From contig JACPEA010000007.1 of the NCBI GenBank assembly GCA_016183765.1, positions 1 through 64,000 of the forward strand: a stretch of 64,000 nt of DNA, written 5' to 3'. Every line of letters begins with the position of its first letter. Position 1 is the stretch's first letter. The notes below the pieces were generated by a model. The model searched no databases, was not told the origin of the DNA, and saw only the letters and a list, made by a program, of their open reading frames with translations. A program made the translations under genes and the position numbers. This document shows positions 27,273 to 35,795 of the stretch, one piece after another. The stretch is from Bacteroidota bacterium (GTDB lineage Bacteria > Bacteroidota > Bacteroidia > Chitinophagales > Chitinophagaceae).

Positions 27273-27346
27273 AGTGCGTCTATAGTTTGAGGTGATTTTG
27301 TCGCTTTTCAGGGGGCCCCGAAAGCAGGCAAAGAAGTAAATCGCCG

Positions 27347-27354
27347 CAAAGGTA
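27347..27354 (-). promoter_or_regulatory. -7 element for gcvP
   Basis: On the minus strand TACCTTTG fits TAnnTTTG. It would give a leader of about 68 bases, one of the longer leaders in the window. Confidence 0.5.
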
Positions 27355-27499
27355 AGAGGATAAATGAGGATAATAAAGCTTTTGTTGCACTTGGGGATAG
27401 GGGGTGGATTGTGTAAACAGTGCGTGACTGCGGCGGGTGAGAGGATTTTTCGGAAAAACCGGTAAATCCTGCTAATCTTGTGGTTCTATCCGGCAAAAT

Positions 27500-27985
27500 A
27501 TGAGCGAAACTATCATGGACAACTGGGAAAAAAGGAGTGGGGAGCACCAGAAACAGTACAAACAGTTCCTGCAGCGGGCCAATAAGAACAAGGTGCTGAA
27601 ACTGCTGCCCGACCTCCATGAAGCCGCTTTTGAGGAAATTGATTGTTTAACCTGCGCCAATTGCTGCAAGAATTATTCCCCCCGGTTCAAAACCCCGGAT
27701 ATCAAACGTATCAGCAAATACCTGGGGATGAAGGAGGGGGATTTTATCGAGACCTATCTCTACCTGGATGATGAGGGTGATTACGTGACCAAAAGCAAAC
27801 CATGCCCTTTCCTGGGAACCGATAACTACTGTTCCATCTATGACACAAGGCCGTCTGACTGCCAGCGTTTTCCCTATACCGATGAGGACATATTGCTGAA
27901 ACGGCCCGCCATCACGTTAAAGAATTCGACTTTTTGTCCCGCAGTTTATTTTGTACTGGAGAAACTGATGGCTACTTTGAAGTAA
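27500..27985 (+). CDS. YkgJ-family cysteine cluster protein
   Basis: A 161-residue cytoplasmic protein with the cysteine pattern of the YkgJ (CxxCxxCC) family, a putative zinc- or iron-chelating domain: CLTCANCCKNYSPRF near residue 50, then CPFLGTDNYCSIYDTRPSDCQRFPY. Eight cysteines fall in the conserved positions. The molecular role of the family is not established. The gene diverges from gcvP and its 3' end overlaps the convergent metallo-hydrolase gene by 14 bases. Confidence 0.88.
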   Translation: MSETIMDNWEKRSGEHQKQYKQFLQRANKNKVLKLLPDLHEAAFEEIDCLTCANCCKNYSPRFKTPDIKRISKYLGMKEGDFIETYLYLDDEGDYVTKSKPCPFLGTDNYCSIYDTRPSDCQRFPYTDEDILLKRPAITLKNSTFCPAVYFVLEKLMATLK

Positions 27986-28868
27986 GTTCTTCGTATGCGG
28001 CTGTCAGGCTTCTTTCCGCACCGCTGTTCTTCCAGCTGATGCCGGGTATTTCTTTGGCTTTTATGATCTCGTCTTTACTTTTACCTGCTTTGATCTGGCT
28101 GTCAACAAAATCCAGCAGTTTTTTCAGGTAATCTTCAAAAGCCGCCAGGTCGTTCAATGAGCCCGTGACCTTTTCCGGATCGCCGGCATGCCCGAATATG
28201 AATAAAGTGTCCTTGTCAAATGTTTTCTGTGCTTTCTGCATGACGCTTATCCAGCTTTGTATGTTGGCGCCGGCCGACCGGTCGATGAATGGGGCGAGCT
28301 GGTTAAACAGCAGATCGCCCATATGTGCGATATTGGCCTGTTCAAAATGGATGATGGCATCACCATTCGTATGGGCGGCGCCGAAATAGTAAGCATGTAT
28401 CCTTTCCTTACCGATCTTCTGTTTCCAGCCTTTGCTGAAAGTGATATCCTGGAAAAGCTGTTTGTCGGTGTTCTTCGCCTGTTCTGACACCCGCTGGTAA
28501 TTGGCTAAACAGTTTTCATGTCCTACCACATGTTCGGCTATGTCTTTGAATGAAATATTACCACCAGTATGATCGCCATGGTGGTGGGTATTGATCAGGA
28601 ACCTGAATGGCATTTCTTTGTGTTTCTTCAGTTCTTCTATCACGTGCCTGGCAGGATCGGGGAACTGCGAGTCTACAACGGCATACCCGTCTTCCGACTG
28701 GTAAAAGCCAATGGTGCCGCCTCTTTCGGTGAAGATGCCTACATCACCGCGGAGCATTTTTAGTTTATAAGCGGGTTGTTGTAGTAAACCAGCCAGAAGG
28801 TCTTGGGAGGACAATGCCAGTAAACCGGCAGTAAGTCCTGTATTACGCAGGAATGAACGACGTTTCAT
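27972..28868 (-). CDS. MBL-fold metallo-hydrolase, secreted
   Basis: A 298-residue protein. The N-terminus MKRRSFLRNTGLTAGLLALSSQDLLA looks like a twin-arginine signal, consistent with export after folding with metal. The metallo-beta-lactamase fold shows the metal motif NTHHHGDHTGG, further His in HVVGHENC and YYFGAAHTNGDAIIHFEQ, and FGHAGDP. These supply a binuclear zinc site. Substrate unknown; relatives include lactamases, lactonases and glyoxalases. The start was set at the ATG at 28868 to begin at the signal peptide. Its promoter box overlaps the stop codon of the MFS gene upstream. Confidence 0.87.
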   Translation of the reverse strand: MKRRSFLRNTGLTAGLLALSSQDLLAGLLQQPAYKLKMLRGDVGIFTERGGTIGFYQSEDGYAVVDSQFPDPARHVIEELKKHKEMPFRFLINTHHHGDHTGGNISFKDIAEHVVGHENCLANYQRVSEQAKNTDKQLFQDITFSKGWKQKIGKERIHAYYFGAAHTNGDAIIHFEQANIAHMGDLLFNQLAPFIDRSAGANIQSWISVMQKAQKTFDKDTLFIFGHAGDPEKVTGSLNDLAAFEDYLKKLLDFVDSQIKAGKSKDEIIKAKEIPGISWKNSGAERSLTAAYEELTSK

Positions 28869-28907
28869 GAGTATTGGTTTAAGTTGAGGACGGGTTACTA
28901 AGATAGG

Positions 28908-28915
28908 CAAATTTA
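28908..28915 (-). promoter_or_regulatory. -7 element for the metallo-hydrolase gene
   Basis: On the minus strand TAAATTTG fits TAnnTTTG. Its TAA is the stop codon of the MFS gene (28913-28915), so the promoter is embedded in the end of the upstream gene. Confidence 0.5.
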
Positions 28916-30160
28916 GTATTCCATCTTCCGCAGGCTGGGGGCTTTGAACCAGGTAGTGGTTACTACCAGCAAGGTCATGCAGCCGCCGAAAACCACGGAA
29001 GGGATCACCCCCATCAGTTTGGCAGCCACACCGCTTTCGAACTGGCCCAGTTCATTACTGCTGTTGATGAACATGGAGTTCACGCTCATGACCCGGCCGC
29101 GCATATTGTCGGGCGTTTTCAGTTGCAGGATGGTTCCCCTGATCACTACACTGATACCATCGAGTATGCCGCTCAGCATCAATACGGCAAAGGAAAGCCA
29201 GAATATTTTGGATAGGGCAAATATGATGATGCACAACCCGAAGCCGCCCACTGCCAGTAATAGCTTTTTGCCTTGTCCGCTACGCATGGGGGAGATGGTG
29301 AGGGTTACGATGATCAGGATAGAACCGATATCTGAAGCCGCATTCAACCAACCAAAGCCAATGGGACCTGTTTTCAATACATCTTTGGCAAAAACAGGGA
29401 TCATGGCTACTGCGCCCCCGAATAATACTGCAAACAGGTCAAGCGAAAGCGCACCCAAAACCTCCTTGGTGCGGAACACAAAATTCAATCCTTCCTTCAC
29501 ACTGTCCAATGTTTTCTTTTCACCGGCTTCGTTCAGGGGTGGTTTGGGGTGTAGCAGGTACATGAAACATAGTCCCAATGTCACCAGCAGGCAAATAATG
29601 GCCAGCGACCCCGTATTGCCAACACCAGCGATCAGGAAACCTACTGTGGCATGTCCCGTTACAGAGGCAGATAACCATACCCCCTGGTTCCAGGTAGTGG
29701 CATTCTGAAGGATATTTTTGGGAACGATGGAAGCCAGCATGGTTCCGAATGTAGGACCTGTGAACGCCCTGAATATGCCCGTAAAAAAGATGATGACATA
29801 GATACTGAAAGCGATCCAGTGATGGCTGAGCTGCGTAGCCGTATACCGGGTGGATAAGCCCAGTAGCAGGAGGGCGCAGCACAGGTACAGCGAAACGCCC
29901 CTGAGTAATAATTTTCTTTTCTCACTGATATCGATCACATGGCCCGCATACAGGGAGAGGGATACGGCGGGGATCACTTCCGATAAACCGATCAGGCCAA
30001 TGGCGAAAGGTTCATTGGTGAGTTCGTAGATCCACCAGCCTACCAGGGTGCCCATCATACGAAGTCCCATGATGAACAGGAACCGTCCCAGCATCAGGTG
30101 CCGGTATTCCGGTATCCGCATGGCGGCGAAGGGGTCATGTTTTTGTTGGATATAGGTCAT
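28913..30160 (-). CDS. MFS transporter (EntS-like exporter group)
   Basis: A 415-residue inner-membrane transporter with about 12 hydrophobic segments. The N-terminus AMRIPEYRHLMLGRFLFIMGLRMMGTLVGWWIYELTN and the LYAGHVIDISEKRKLLLRG loop match the MFS group that includes EntS and other exporters of small molecules. The second half shows NAASDIGSILIIVTLTISPMRSGQGKKL and a DNMRGRVMSVNSMF motif. No siderophore genes lie nearby, so the substrate is unknown. It lies upstream of the metallo-hydrolase on the same strand. Confidence 0.85.
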   Translation of the reverse strand: MTYIQQKHDPFAAMRIPEYRHLMLGRFLFIMGLRMMGTLVGWWIYELTNEPFAIGLIGLSEVIPAVSLSLYAGHVIDISEKRKLLLRGVSLYLCCALLLLGLSTRYTATQLSHHWIAFSIYVIIFFTGIFRAFTGPTFGTMLASIVPKNILQNATTWNQGVWLSASVTGHATVGFLIAGVGNTGSLAIICLLVTLGLCFMYLLHPKPPLNEAGEKKTLDSVKEGLNFVFRTKEVLGALSLDLFAVLFGGAVAMIPVFAKDVLKTGPIGFGWLNAASDIGSILIIVTLTISPMRSGQGKKLLLAVGGFGLCIIIFALSKIFWLSFAVLMLSGILDGISVVIRGTILQLKTPDNMRGRVMSVNSMFINSSNELGQFESGVAAKLMGVIPSVVFGGCMTLLVVTTTWFKAPSLRKMEY

Positions 30161-30198
30161 GGATCAGTGGTGGATTGACAATATTTTTGAGGACCTCG

Positions 30199-30831
30199 CT
30201 AAGGTAAGCTGAAATAATGTTGTCCTTCATCGTAATCCTTATCCAACGCATCGATCACGATCTGGAGGTGTTTTTCGTTACCCAGGAAATCGGCATTGCT
30301 GGCATCAATGAAAATGGTTTTGATATTGTGCTGTTTGATATAGCTGGTATACGTTTCCTGGAGGTTGAACAGGTATTCATCGGGTATGTTCTGTTCATAA
30401 CTGCGGTTCCTTTTCCGGATATTGGATTGCAGTTTCTGCACGGGTGCATGCAGATAAATGAGGATATCCGGGAAGGCCAGTTGCTGGTGAATGATATCGA
30501 ACAGTTTCTGGTATAGCCGGAATTCTTCTTCCGGCAGGTTCACTTTGGCAAAAAGGAGGCATTTGGTGAACAGGTAGTCAGAAATGGTCACGGCCTGAAA
30601 AAGGTCTTTGGTATGGACCATCTCTTTCAATTGCTTATAGCGCTCGGCCATAAAGAACAGTTCCAGTGGAAAAGCATATTGGTCAGGATTCTCGTAAAAT
30701 TTTGGGAGGAAGGGATTGTCGGCAAACTCTTCCAGTATCAGCCTTGCGTTGAAGTGTTTGGCCAATAAATGTGTCAGCGTGGTTTTGCCCACGCCGATAT
30801 TTCCCTCCACAGTTATAAAGTGATGCTTCAT
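30199..30831 (-). CDS. Deoxynucleoside kinase
   Basis: A 210-residue kinase of the deoxyadenosine/deoxyguanosine kinase family, which salvages deoxynucleosides with ATP. It begins KHHFITVEGNIGVGKTTLTHLLAKHF (P-loop GNIGVGKTT), then FADNPFLPKFYENPDQYAFPLELFFMAERYKQL, DYLFTKCLLFAKVNL and a lid region IRKRNRSYEQNIPDEYL. The start was placed at the ATG at 30831 rather than a TTG five codons upstream. A TAATTTTG -7 box lies at 30854-30861. The kinase gene ends 38 bases before the start of the MFS gene on the same strand. Confidence 0.92.
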   Translation of the reverse strand: MKHHFITVEGNIGVGKTTLTHLLAKHFNARLILEEFADNPFLPKFYENPDQYAFPLELFFMAERYKQLKEMVHTKDLFQAVTISDYLFTKCLLFAKVNLPEEEFRLYQKLFDIIHQQLAFPDILIYLHAPVQKLQSNIRKRNRSYEQNIPDEYLFNLQETYTSYIKQHNIKTIFIDASNADFLGNEKHLQIVIDALDKDYDEGQHYFSLP

Positions 30832-30853
30832 GTGATCGCAGCTCAATGATGGC

Positions 30854-30861
30854 CAAAATTA
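30854..30861 (-). promoter_or_regulatory. -7 element for the deoxynucleoside kinase gene
   Basis: On the minus strand TAATTTTG fits TAnnTTTG. It lies in the short gap between folK and the kinase gene, so the kinase may be transcribed separately from folK. Confidence 0.5.
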
Positions 30862-30868
30862 ACCGCCA

Positions 30869-31363
30869 TCAGGTAGTGGCGGGAGATTTTTTTTGCACAT
30901 CGAGCAGATCGGTACAATCGTCCAGCAATTGTGCGATGGTTTTGTGCAGAACAGGGTGTAATAGTTCCGGAGCAATCTCCGATAAAGGCAGTAAAGCAAA
31001 TCTTCGCAGCGGTAGGGCCGGATGCGGTAATGTTAATAGCCCGGTCGACAATACAAGGTCATCGATCAGTAAAATATCCAGGTCAATGATCCTGGGGCCC
31101 AGCTTAACGGTTCTTTTACGCCCCATGGTTTCTTCGATGGACAGTAGTGTTTTCATCAGTTCTTCAGGGAGAAGATGGGTGCTAAGGGCAAGGGCCTGGT
31201 TATAAAAACTGGGCTGATCCGTCAATCCCCAGGCGGCAGTTTCGTAAATAGCCGAAGAAAGAACGATATTGCCGCAGGATTGTTCAATATGATGCATCGC
31301 TTCCTGCAGATAGGCAGACCGGTTGCCAAGATTGCCGCCTATCAGCAAATAAGCTGTATTCAT
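30869..31363 (-). CDS. folK: 2-amino-4-hydroxy-6-hydroxymethyldihydropteridine diphosphokinase
   Basis: FolK pyrophosphorylates hydroxymethyldihydropterin with ATP, the step before dihydropteroate synthase in folate synthesis. The 164-residue protein starts MNTAYLLIGGNLGNRSAYLQ, the usual HPPK N-terminus, and shows TAAWGLTDQPSFYNQAL, RKRTVKLGPRIIDLDILLIDD (magnesium-binding Asp pair) and LPHPALPLRRFALLPLSEIAPEL. The start was set at 31363. A longer ATG at 31405 exists, but the promoter-like GATATTTG (31387-31394) lies between the two. It is divergent from sppA. Confidence 0.94.
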   Translation of the reverse strand: MNTAYLLIGGNLGNRSAYLQEAMHHIEQSCGNIVLSSAIYETAAWGLTDQPSFYNQALALSTHLLPEELMKTLLSIEETMGRKRTVKLGPRIIDLDILLIDDLVLSTGLLTLPHPALPLRRFALLPLSEIAPELLHPVLHKTIAQLLDDCTDLLDVQKKSPATT

Positions 31364-31424
31364 AATTGGAAAAGGTTTTGCGGGAGCAAATATCTTTAAA
31401 TTCATTACTATTTAATCGAAAATT

Positions 31425-33182
31425 ATGCGGAGCTTTTTTAAAACATTCTTTGCTTCCTTACTGGCGTTGATCATTTTTACGGTGATCGGGGTATTTATTC
31501 TATTGGGGATCATTGCCAGCGCCACTAGCGCCGATAAACCGGTTGTAGGCAGGGACGCAGTGCTGGTATTGGATCTTTCCGGCGAATTCAAAGAACAGTC
31601 GAGGGATAATCCATTGGATGCCCTGGTCAATGGCATTGAAAACGAGTCGCCTTCCCTATATGATATGGTGCGTATGATCCGTTATGCCAAATCCGATTCC
31701 GCCATCAAAGGAATTTATGTTCTTTGTGGTAATAACCGGAACGGTTTTGCTGCCAGTGAGGAATTACGGAAAGCATTGGCCGATTTCAAGACCAGTAAAA
31801 AATTTCTGTTTGCTTATGGGGAAGCGATCTCACAGAAAGGGTATTATGTGGGTAGCGCGGCTGATAGGATCTACTGCCATCCGCAGGGAGGAGTAGAATG
31901 GTTCGGGTATTCCTCTAACCTGATCTTCCTGAAAGGCATGCTTGATAAACTGGAAATACAGCCACAGATCTTTTATGCCGGTAAGTTCAAGAGTGCCACA
32001 GAGCCGCTGCGTGAAACAAAGATGACAGAAGCCAATCGCCTGCAGACATCTGTTTGGCTGGGTGATCTGTACAATGACCTGCTGGCCGTAACCGCTACTT
32101 CTCGTAAATTGGATACAGCTATGTTGCGAAACCTGGCGGTGGAGGGAACCATACAAACAGCACAGGATGCGGTCACGCACCAACTGGTAGATGGGGTGAG
32201 ATACGATGATGAAGTAAAAAGAGAGATGCAGGATAAATTGAAGATCAGCCCGCGTGAGAAGATCAATTTTGTTACATTCAGTGATTATAGCAAAGCTGTT
32301 GATTTTAAAGAATCATACAGCGACAAAAAAATTGCACTGATCTATGCTGATGGAGATATCGTTTCCGGCAATGGTGATCATGACCAGGTAGGAAGTGATG
32401 TATTTCGTGGGCTGATACGTAAAGCAAGACTGGATAATGACGTGAAAGCGATCGTTTTCCGGATCAACTCACCCGGGGGAAGTTCATTGGCGAGTGATGT
32501 GATCTGGCATGAGATCACACTGGCCCGTAAAGAGAAACCTGTAGTGGTTAGTATGGGAGATGTTGCGGCATCTGGTGGCTATTATATTGCCTGTAATGCG
32601 GATTCAGTCTTTGCCAATGCCAATACGATCACAGGATCTATCGGGGTATTCAGTATCGTTCCTAATTTTCAGTCTTTCTTCAAAAACAAACTGGGTATTA
32701 CGTTCGATGGGGTAAAGACCGCTCCGTTTGCCGATGCCGGGGGTGGCGACAGGCCTTTGAATGAAACGGAAAAAAGATTCTTTCAGGCTGCCACCGATTC
32801 TATATACCATACTTTCAAAAGCAGGGTGGCCGAAGGGCGTAAAAAAGATATCGGATATATCGACAGTATTGCGCAGGGACGGGTTTGGACCGGTAAACGG
32901 GGAATTGATGTGGGATTGGTGGATAGGATCGGCACGCTGCAGGATGCAATTGCTTCTGCGGCCCGGATGGCAAAACTGGGGGACTACCGGATCAAAGAAT
33001 ATCCTGAGAAGAAGACAATTTTTGAACAGATCATGAACAGTTATAAAAGATCTATCAAAACCAGCCTTTTAAAAGAAGAGATAGGAGAGGAACAGTTAAA
33101 AGCGCTGCAGGAACTCAGGAAAGTGAAGACAATGGTGGGTACGCCGCAGGCAAGACTGCCGTTTTCGGTTACGGTCCGTTAA
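31425..33182 (+). CDS. sppA: Signal peptide peptidase SppA, long (67K-type) form
   Basis: SppA digests cleaved signal peptides at the inner membrane. The 585-residue protein has one N-terminal membrane anchor (about residues 8-32) and two tandem Clp-like peptidase domains, as in E. coli SppA. The catalytic lysine is Lys189 (GKFKSATEPL) in the first domain and the nucleophile is Ser383 (DVAASGGYYIACNAD) in the second. The two come together in a tetramer of the known enzyme. Length fits the long form. Its stop overlaps the stop of the convergent RES toxin gene in one TTAA. Confidence 0.95.
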   Translation: MRSFFKTFFASLLALIIFTVIGVFILLGIIASATSADKPVVGRDAVLVLDLSGEFKEQSRDNPLDALVNGIENESPSLYDMVRMIRYAKSDSAIKGIYVLCGNNRNGFAASEELRKALADFKTSKKFLFAYGEAISQKGYYVGSAADRIYCHPQGGVEWFGYSSNLIFLKGMLDKLEIQPQIFYAGKFKSATEPLRETKMTEANRLQTSVWLGDLYNDLLAVTATSRKLDTAMLRNLAVEGTIQTAQDAVTHQLVDGVRYDDEVKREMQDKLKISPREKINFVTFSDYSKAVDFKESYSDKKIALIYADGDIVSGNGDHDQVGSDVFRGLIRKARLDNDVKAIVFRINSPGGSSLASDVIWHEITLARKEKPVVVSMGDVAASGGYYIACNADSVFANANTITGSIGVFSIVPNFQSFFKNKLGITFDGVKTAPFADAGGGDRPLNETEKRFFQAATDSIYHTFKSRVAEGRKKDIGYIDSIAQGRVWTGKRGIDVGLVDRIGTLQDAIASAARMAKLGDYRIKEYPEKKTIFEQIMNSYKRSIKTSLLKEEIGEEQLKALQELRKVKTMVGTPQARLPFSVTVR

Positions 33183-33643
33183 ACTGCCTGTTGTTTGAAC
33201 AGGCGTTCATCAAAATAAAAGTCAGCGCTATTACCCAGTTTTATTTTTCTGAAATCGGGATGCAGTGGATTGATGAGGTAGTTGTGTTCCTGATGAACAA
33301 TGGCCGATGGGCATCGGCATAACAGGTTCTGCTGCGATTGCAGTACCTCTTTCCCCATCCATTGGGTATAGTCAAAATCGTGGTGCCAGTTCTTTTTCAG
33401 GCCCTGTAAGCGGATGTCGTGACAGGCAATATTATCCGGCACCTCTATTTCCATGAGTTGAACCAGCTGAAGATCCTCCAGGGTATGGGCATTGGCCAGT
33501 ATCTCCAGCAATGCCAGGGAAATGTTTTCGCTGGTATAGATCACGGATATACCCGGAGGGTTCCATCTGCCACCTTTCAGTCGCGCACCCGTGCCGGACA
33601 GGTCCCGCGCAAACTTCCTGTGTGCAAAACGGAAAAGCGTCAT
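33179..33643 (-). CDS. RES-domain toxin (NAD-degrading type)
   Basis: A 154-residue RES protein, the toxin half of a type II RES/Xre module. Known members deplete NAD+ and stop growth. The conserved features are present: GGRWNPPG (Arg), IYTSENISLALLEILAN (Tyr and Glu) and CPSAIVHQEHNYLINPLHPDF (Ser and Asn). The fold relates to ADP-ribosyltransferases. It overlaps the antitoxin by 4 bases (ATGA), so translation is probably coupled, with the antitoxin made first. Its 3' end overlaps the sppA stop codon. Confidence 0.93.
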   Translation of the reverse strand: MTLFRFAHRKFARDLSGTGARLKGGRWNPPGISVIYTSENISLALLEILANAHTLEDLQLVQLMEIEVPDNIACHDIRLQGLKKNWHHDFDYTQWMGKEVLQSQQNLLCRCPSAIVHQEHNYLINPLHPDFRKIKLGNSADFYFDERLFKQQAV

Positions 33644-34089
33644 GCGTAAACACCTTGTTGAATACGGATCAGCTGGTCAATGATTTCCTGTATGCCGCGA
33701 TCTGAATACAAAGACGCAAAATTGAGTGTTTGCCCCATCACCGGTTTCTCCTTTTTTAACCAGCGGTAAAAAGCCTGCGCATCGGTAAATGTTTCCAGCC
33801 CCAGCTGTATCATTTCCTGTAACAGCAGGATCCGGTCAGTATAAATACCTTCAAAGGAAGAATTGTTTTTGGCGTAACGCTGCAGGGTTCTTTCTGAGAG
33901 GTGCAGCATATTGGCCCATTCTGCCTGGGTAAAAGGTACCAGGTCGGCTACCTTTTTCATTTTTTTATAGGTATAATCGGCTACCTGTACCGTTTTTTTT
34001 ATGATGGGATAGGTTATGGCGGGCTCTTCTACCCGGGCTGTTTTGCCTCGCTGGGGGCTATATTTCTGCAATTTCGCCATATACGTCAT
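33640..34089 (-). CDS. RES-associated Xre/MbcA/ParS antitoxin
   Basis: A 149-residue antitoxin that should bind both the toxin and its own promoter. A basic N-terminal arm (MAKLQKYSPQRGK) is followed by a helix-turn-helix (DLVPFTQAEWANMLHLSERTLQRYAKNN, about residues 52-80) and the C-terminal toxin-binding MbcA/ParS (DUF2384-like) segment ending LNFASLYSDRGIQEIIDQLIRIQQGVYA. The start may be 34089 or the in-frame ATG at 34080. A perfect operator dyad lies 3 bases from the first, which fits autoregulation. Confidence 0.92.
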   Translation of the reverse strand: MTYMAKLQKYSPQRGKTARVEEPAITYPIIKKTVQVADYTYKKMKKVADLVPFTQAEWANMLHLSERTLQRYAKNNSSFEGIYTDRILLLQEMIQLGLETFTDAQAFYRWLKKEKPVMGQTLNFASLYSDRGIQEIIDQLIRIQQGVYA

Positions 34090-34091
34090 TT

Positions 34092-34109
34092 GTCGTACAA
34101 TAGTACGAC
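34092..34109. promoter_or_regulatory. Operator dyad of the RES/Xre module
   Basis: GTCGTAC, spacer AATA, GTACGAC: a perfect 7-bp inverted repeat directly upstream of the antitoxin start. Its position and symmetry fit binding of an Xre-type dimer that represses the module. Confidence 0.7.
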
Positions 34110-34166
34110 TTTTGTCTGTTATTTCCTCTTTTTCGCCCTTTTTTTTTCAATAGGCAAATAATGGGA

Positions 34167-34174
34167 TAGATTTG
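34167..34174 (+). promoter_or_regulatory. -7 element for the ABC-2 permease gene
   Basis: TAGATTTG fits TAnnTTTG and lies 19 bases before the ATG at 34194. The alternative TTG at 34176 would sit directly beside the box, which favours the ATG. Confidence 0.5.
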
Positions 34175-34193
34175 TTTGTATAATGTATTCATT

Positions 34194-35300
34194 ATGAAAG
34201 GTACCTATAGCCAGTATAAGGCAATGCTGGCCATTACCCGGGGAAGTTTACGGGCCATTTTCCGCAGCCCCTCGGCGGTCATATTCAGTATCGCTTTTCC
34301 ATTGGTATTCATCCTGGTGTTTGGATTTATTGGTAATGGGGGCAAAGTATCCCTGAACGTGGCATTTGACAAACACACAGATACGTCCAATCCGGTATAT
34401 GCAGCCATCAAGGGGGTGGCAGGTGTCAAAGTGGTCAACAAGCCGGACATTGAGATCCAGGAAGACCTGGAAAAGGGCAGGATCACTGCTGTGATCAATA
34501 TTGAGAAGTCTGGACTGGCTAACCCGCCTTATAAGATCAGCCTGTTGAGTTCTGAAGCGGTAAGCCCGCAGAATCTGCAGGTACTCCGGTCGATCCTGGA
34601 TGCTGTTATCGCAGGACTCAATCAAAAGACCTATGCCAACGCACCTACCATCGCTATGGTAAGTAATACGGTACAAAAAATTCCCGGCCGTATTTACCGT
34701 ACCATCGATTTTATCCTTCCCGGACAGTTGGGCTTCTCTTTATTAAGTTCCGGTGTTTTTGGGGTGGCATTCCTGTTTTTTAACCTGCGGCAGCAACTGG
34801 TACTGAAACGGTTTTATGCAACGCCTGTCAAACGGTCCTATATCGTACTGGGCGAAGCCATCAGCCGGGTACTGTTCCAGATGCTTACTTCTGTGATTGT
34901 GATTGGCGTGGGGCATTTCCTGTTCCAGTTTACGCTGGTGCATGGTTTGCAGACCTTTCTCGAGATCATGGTGCTGAGTTTCATAGCGCTGATCCTGTTC
35001 ATGGGCTTTGGTTTTATTGTGAGTAGTGTGGCCAAGAGTGAAAGCACCATCCCGCCGTTCGCTAACCTGATCACTCTGCCGCAGTTTCTGCTGGCAGGAA
35101 CTTTTTTCTCCATAGAAGCATTCCCCACGTGGCTGCAGCCGATCTGTAAAATATTACCATTGACACATTTCAATACGGCCATGCGCAATATTGCATTTGA
35201 AGGAACCAGTCTGCTCAGTTGCTGGAAAGAGCTGGGTATACTTGGTATCTGGACAGTGGTGGTCTATGCTGTTGCTTTTAAAACTTTTAAGTGGGAGTAG
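34194..35300 (+). CDS. ABC-2 type transporter permease without adjacent ATPase
   Basis: A 368-residue membrane protein with one N-terminal membrane segment (AVIFSIAFPLVFILVFGFIG), a large outer-face domain of about 130 residues, then five membrane segments and a LNLITLPQFLLAGTFFSIEAFP-like region (residues ANLITLPQFLLAGTFFSIEAFP), as in ABC-2 (ABC2_membrane_3) exporters. Such permeases need an ATP-binding subunit, but none is next to it; the following gene is an SRPBCC protein. The ATPase may be encoded elsewhere. The substrate is unknown; family members export drugs, lipids or polysaccharide precursors. Confidence 0.85.
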   Translation: MKGTYSQYKAMLAITRGSLRAIFRSPSAVIFSIAFPLVFILVFGFIGNGGKVSLNVAFDKHTDTSNPVYAAIKGVAGVKVVNKPDIEIQEDLEKGRITAVINIEKSGLANPPYKISLLSSEAVSPQNLQVLRSILDAVIAGLNQKTYANAPTIAMVSNTVQKIPGRIYRTIDFILPGQLGFSLLSSGVFGVAFLFFNLRQQLVLKRFYATPVKRSYIVLGEAISRVLFQMLTSVIVIGVGHFLFQFTLVHGLQTFLEIMVLSFIALILFMGFGFIVSSVAKSESTIPPFANLITLPQFLLAGTFFSIEAFPTWLQPICKILPLTHFNTAMRNIAFEGTSLLSCWKELGILGIWTVVVYAVAFKTFKWE

Positions 35301-35303
35301 TGT

Positions 35304-35795
35304 ATGAAACTGATCAAACTGATTTTTTTTAGTGTACTGTCGTTGTTTGTGGTTGCCTCATTCATAGGCATTTTATTACCCTCGCATGTGCTGGTCTCAA
35401 GGGCTGTGGATATTGTGGCTGTAAAAGATTCCATCAAACCTTATATTGGCGATATTCAACAATGGAAGAAATGGATGGACGGCATGGAGCAGGCTTCCGT
35501 TATCATTCACTCGCCGGTGAAGGCTGATATCGGTACTACAGAAGTGGAGATCACCAGTATCACCGATTCTTCGGTAGTATCTACCTGGACCCCCAAAAAA
35601 GGCATCAGGCAGACCAGTACGGTTCGCATTATCGGCAACAGCGCTCAAAACCAGGTAGTCGTTCAATGGCAGTTCGAGCAGCAATTACCCTGGTATCCCT
35701 GGGAAAGGCTGGGTTCGATGATGAACGATAAGATCCTGGGCACCATGATGGAAACAAACCTCAACAATCTCAGGAAACTGGCGGAGCGGAACTGA
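35304..35795 (+). CDS. SRPBCC-family protein (polyketide cyclase-like)
   Basis: A 163-residue protein with an N-terminal hydrophobic segment (MKLIKLIFFSVLSLFVVASFIGILL) that looks like a membrane anchor, followed by a START-like fold: HVLVSRAVDIVAVKDSIKPYIGDIQQWKKWMDGME, then IGTTEVEITSITDSSVVSTW. The fold binds hydrophobic ligands, and the function here is unknown. It begins 3 bases after the permease stop and is probably co-transcribed. Its own stop directly abuts the bioA stop on the other strand. Confidence 0.8.
   Translation: MKLIKLIFFSVLSLFVVASFIGILLPSHVLVSRAVDIVAVKDSIKPYIGDIQQWKKWMDGMEQASVIIHSPVKADIGTTEVEITSITDSSVVSTWTPKKGIRQTSTVRIIGNSAQNQVVVQWQFEQQLPWYPWERLGSMMNDKILGTMMETNLNNLRKLAERN

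Noticed and set aside
27273..27346. A glycine riboswitch in the gcvP leader
   Set aside because: The leader is about 68 bases, too short for a tandem glycine aptamer, and none of the conserved aptamer motifs is seen.
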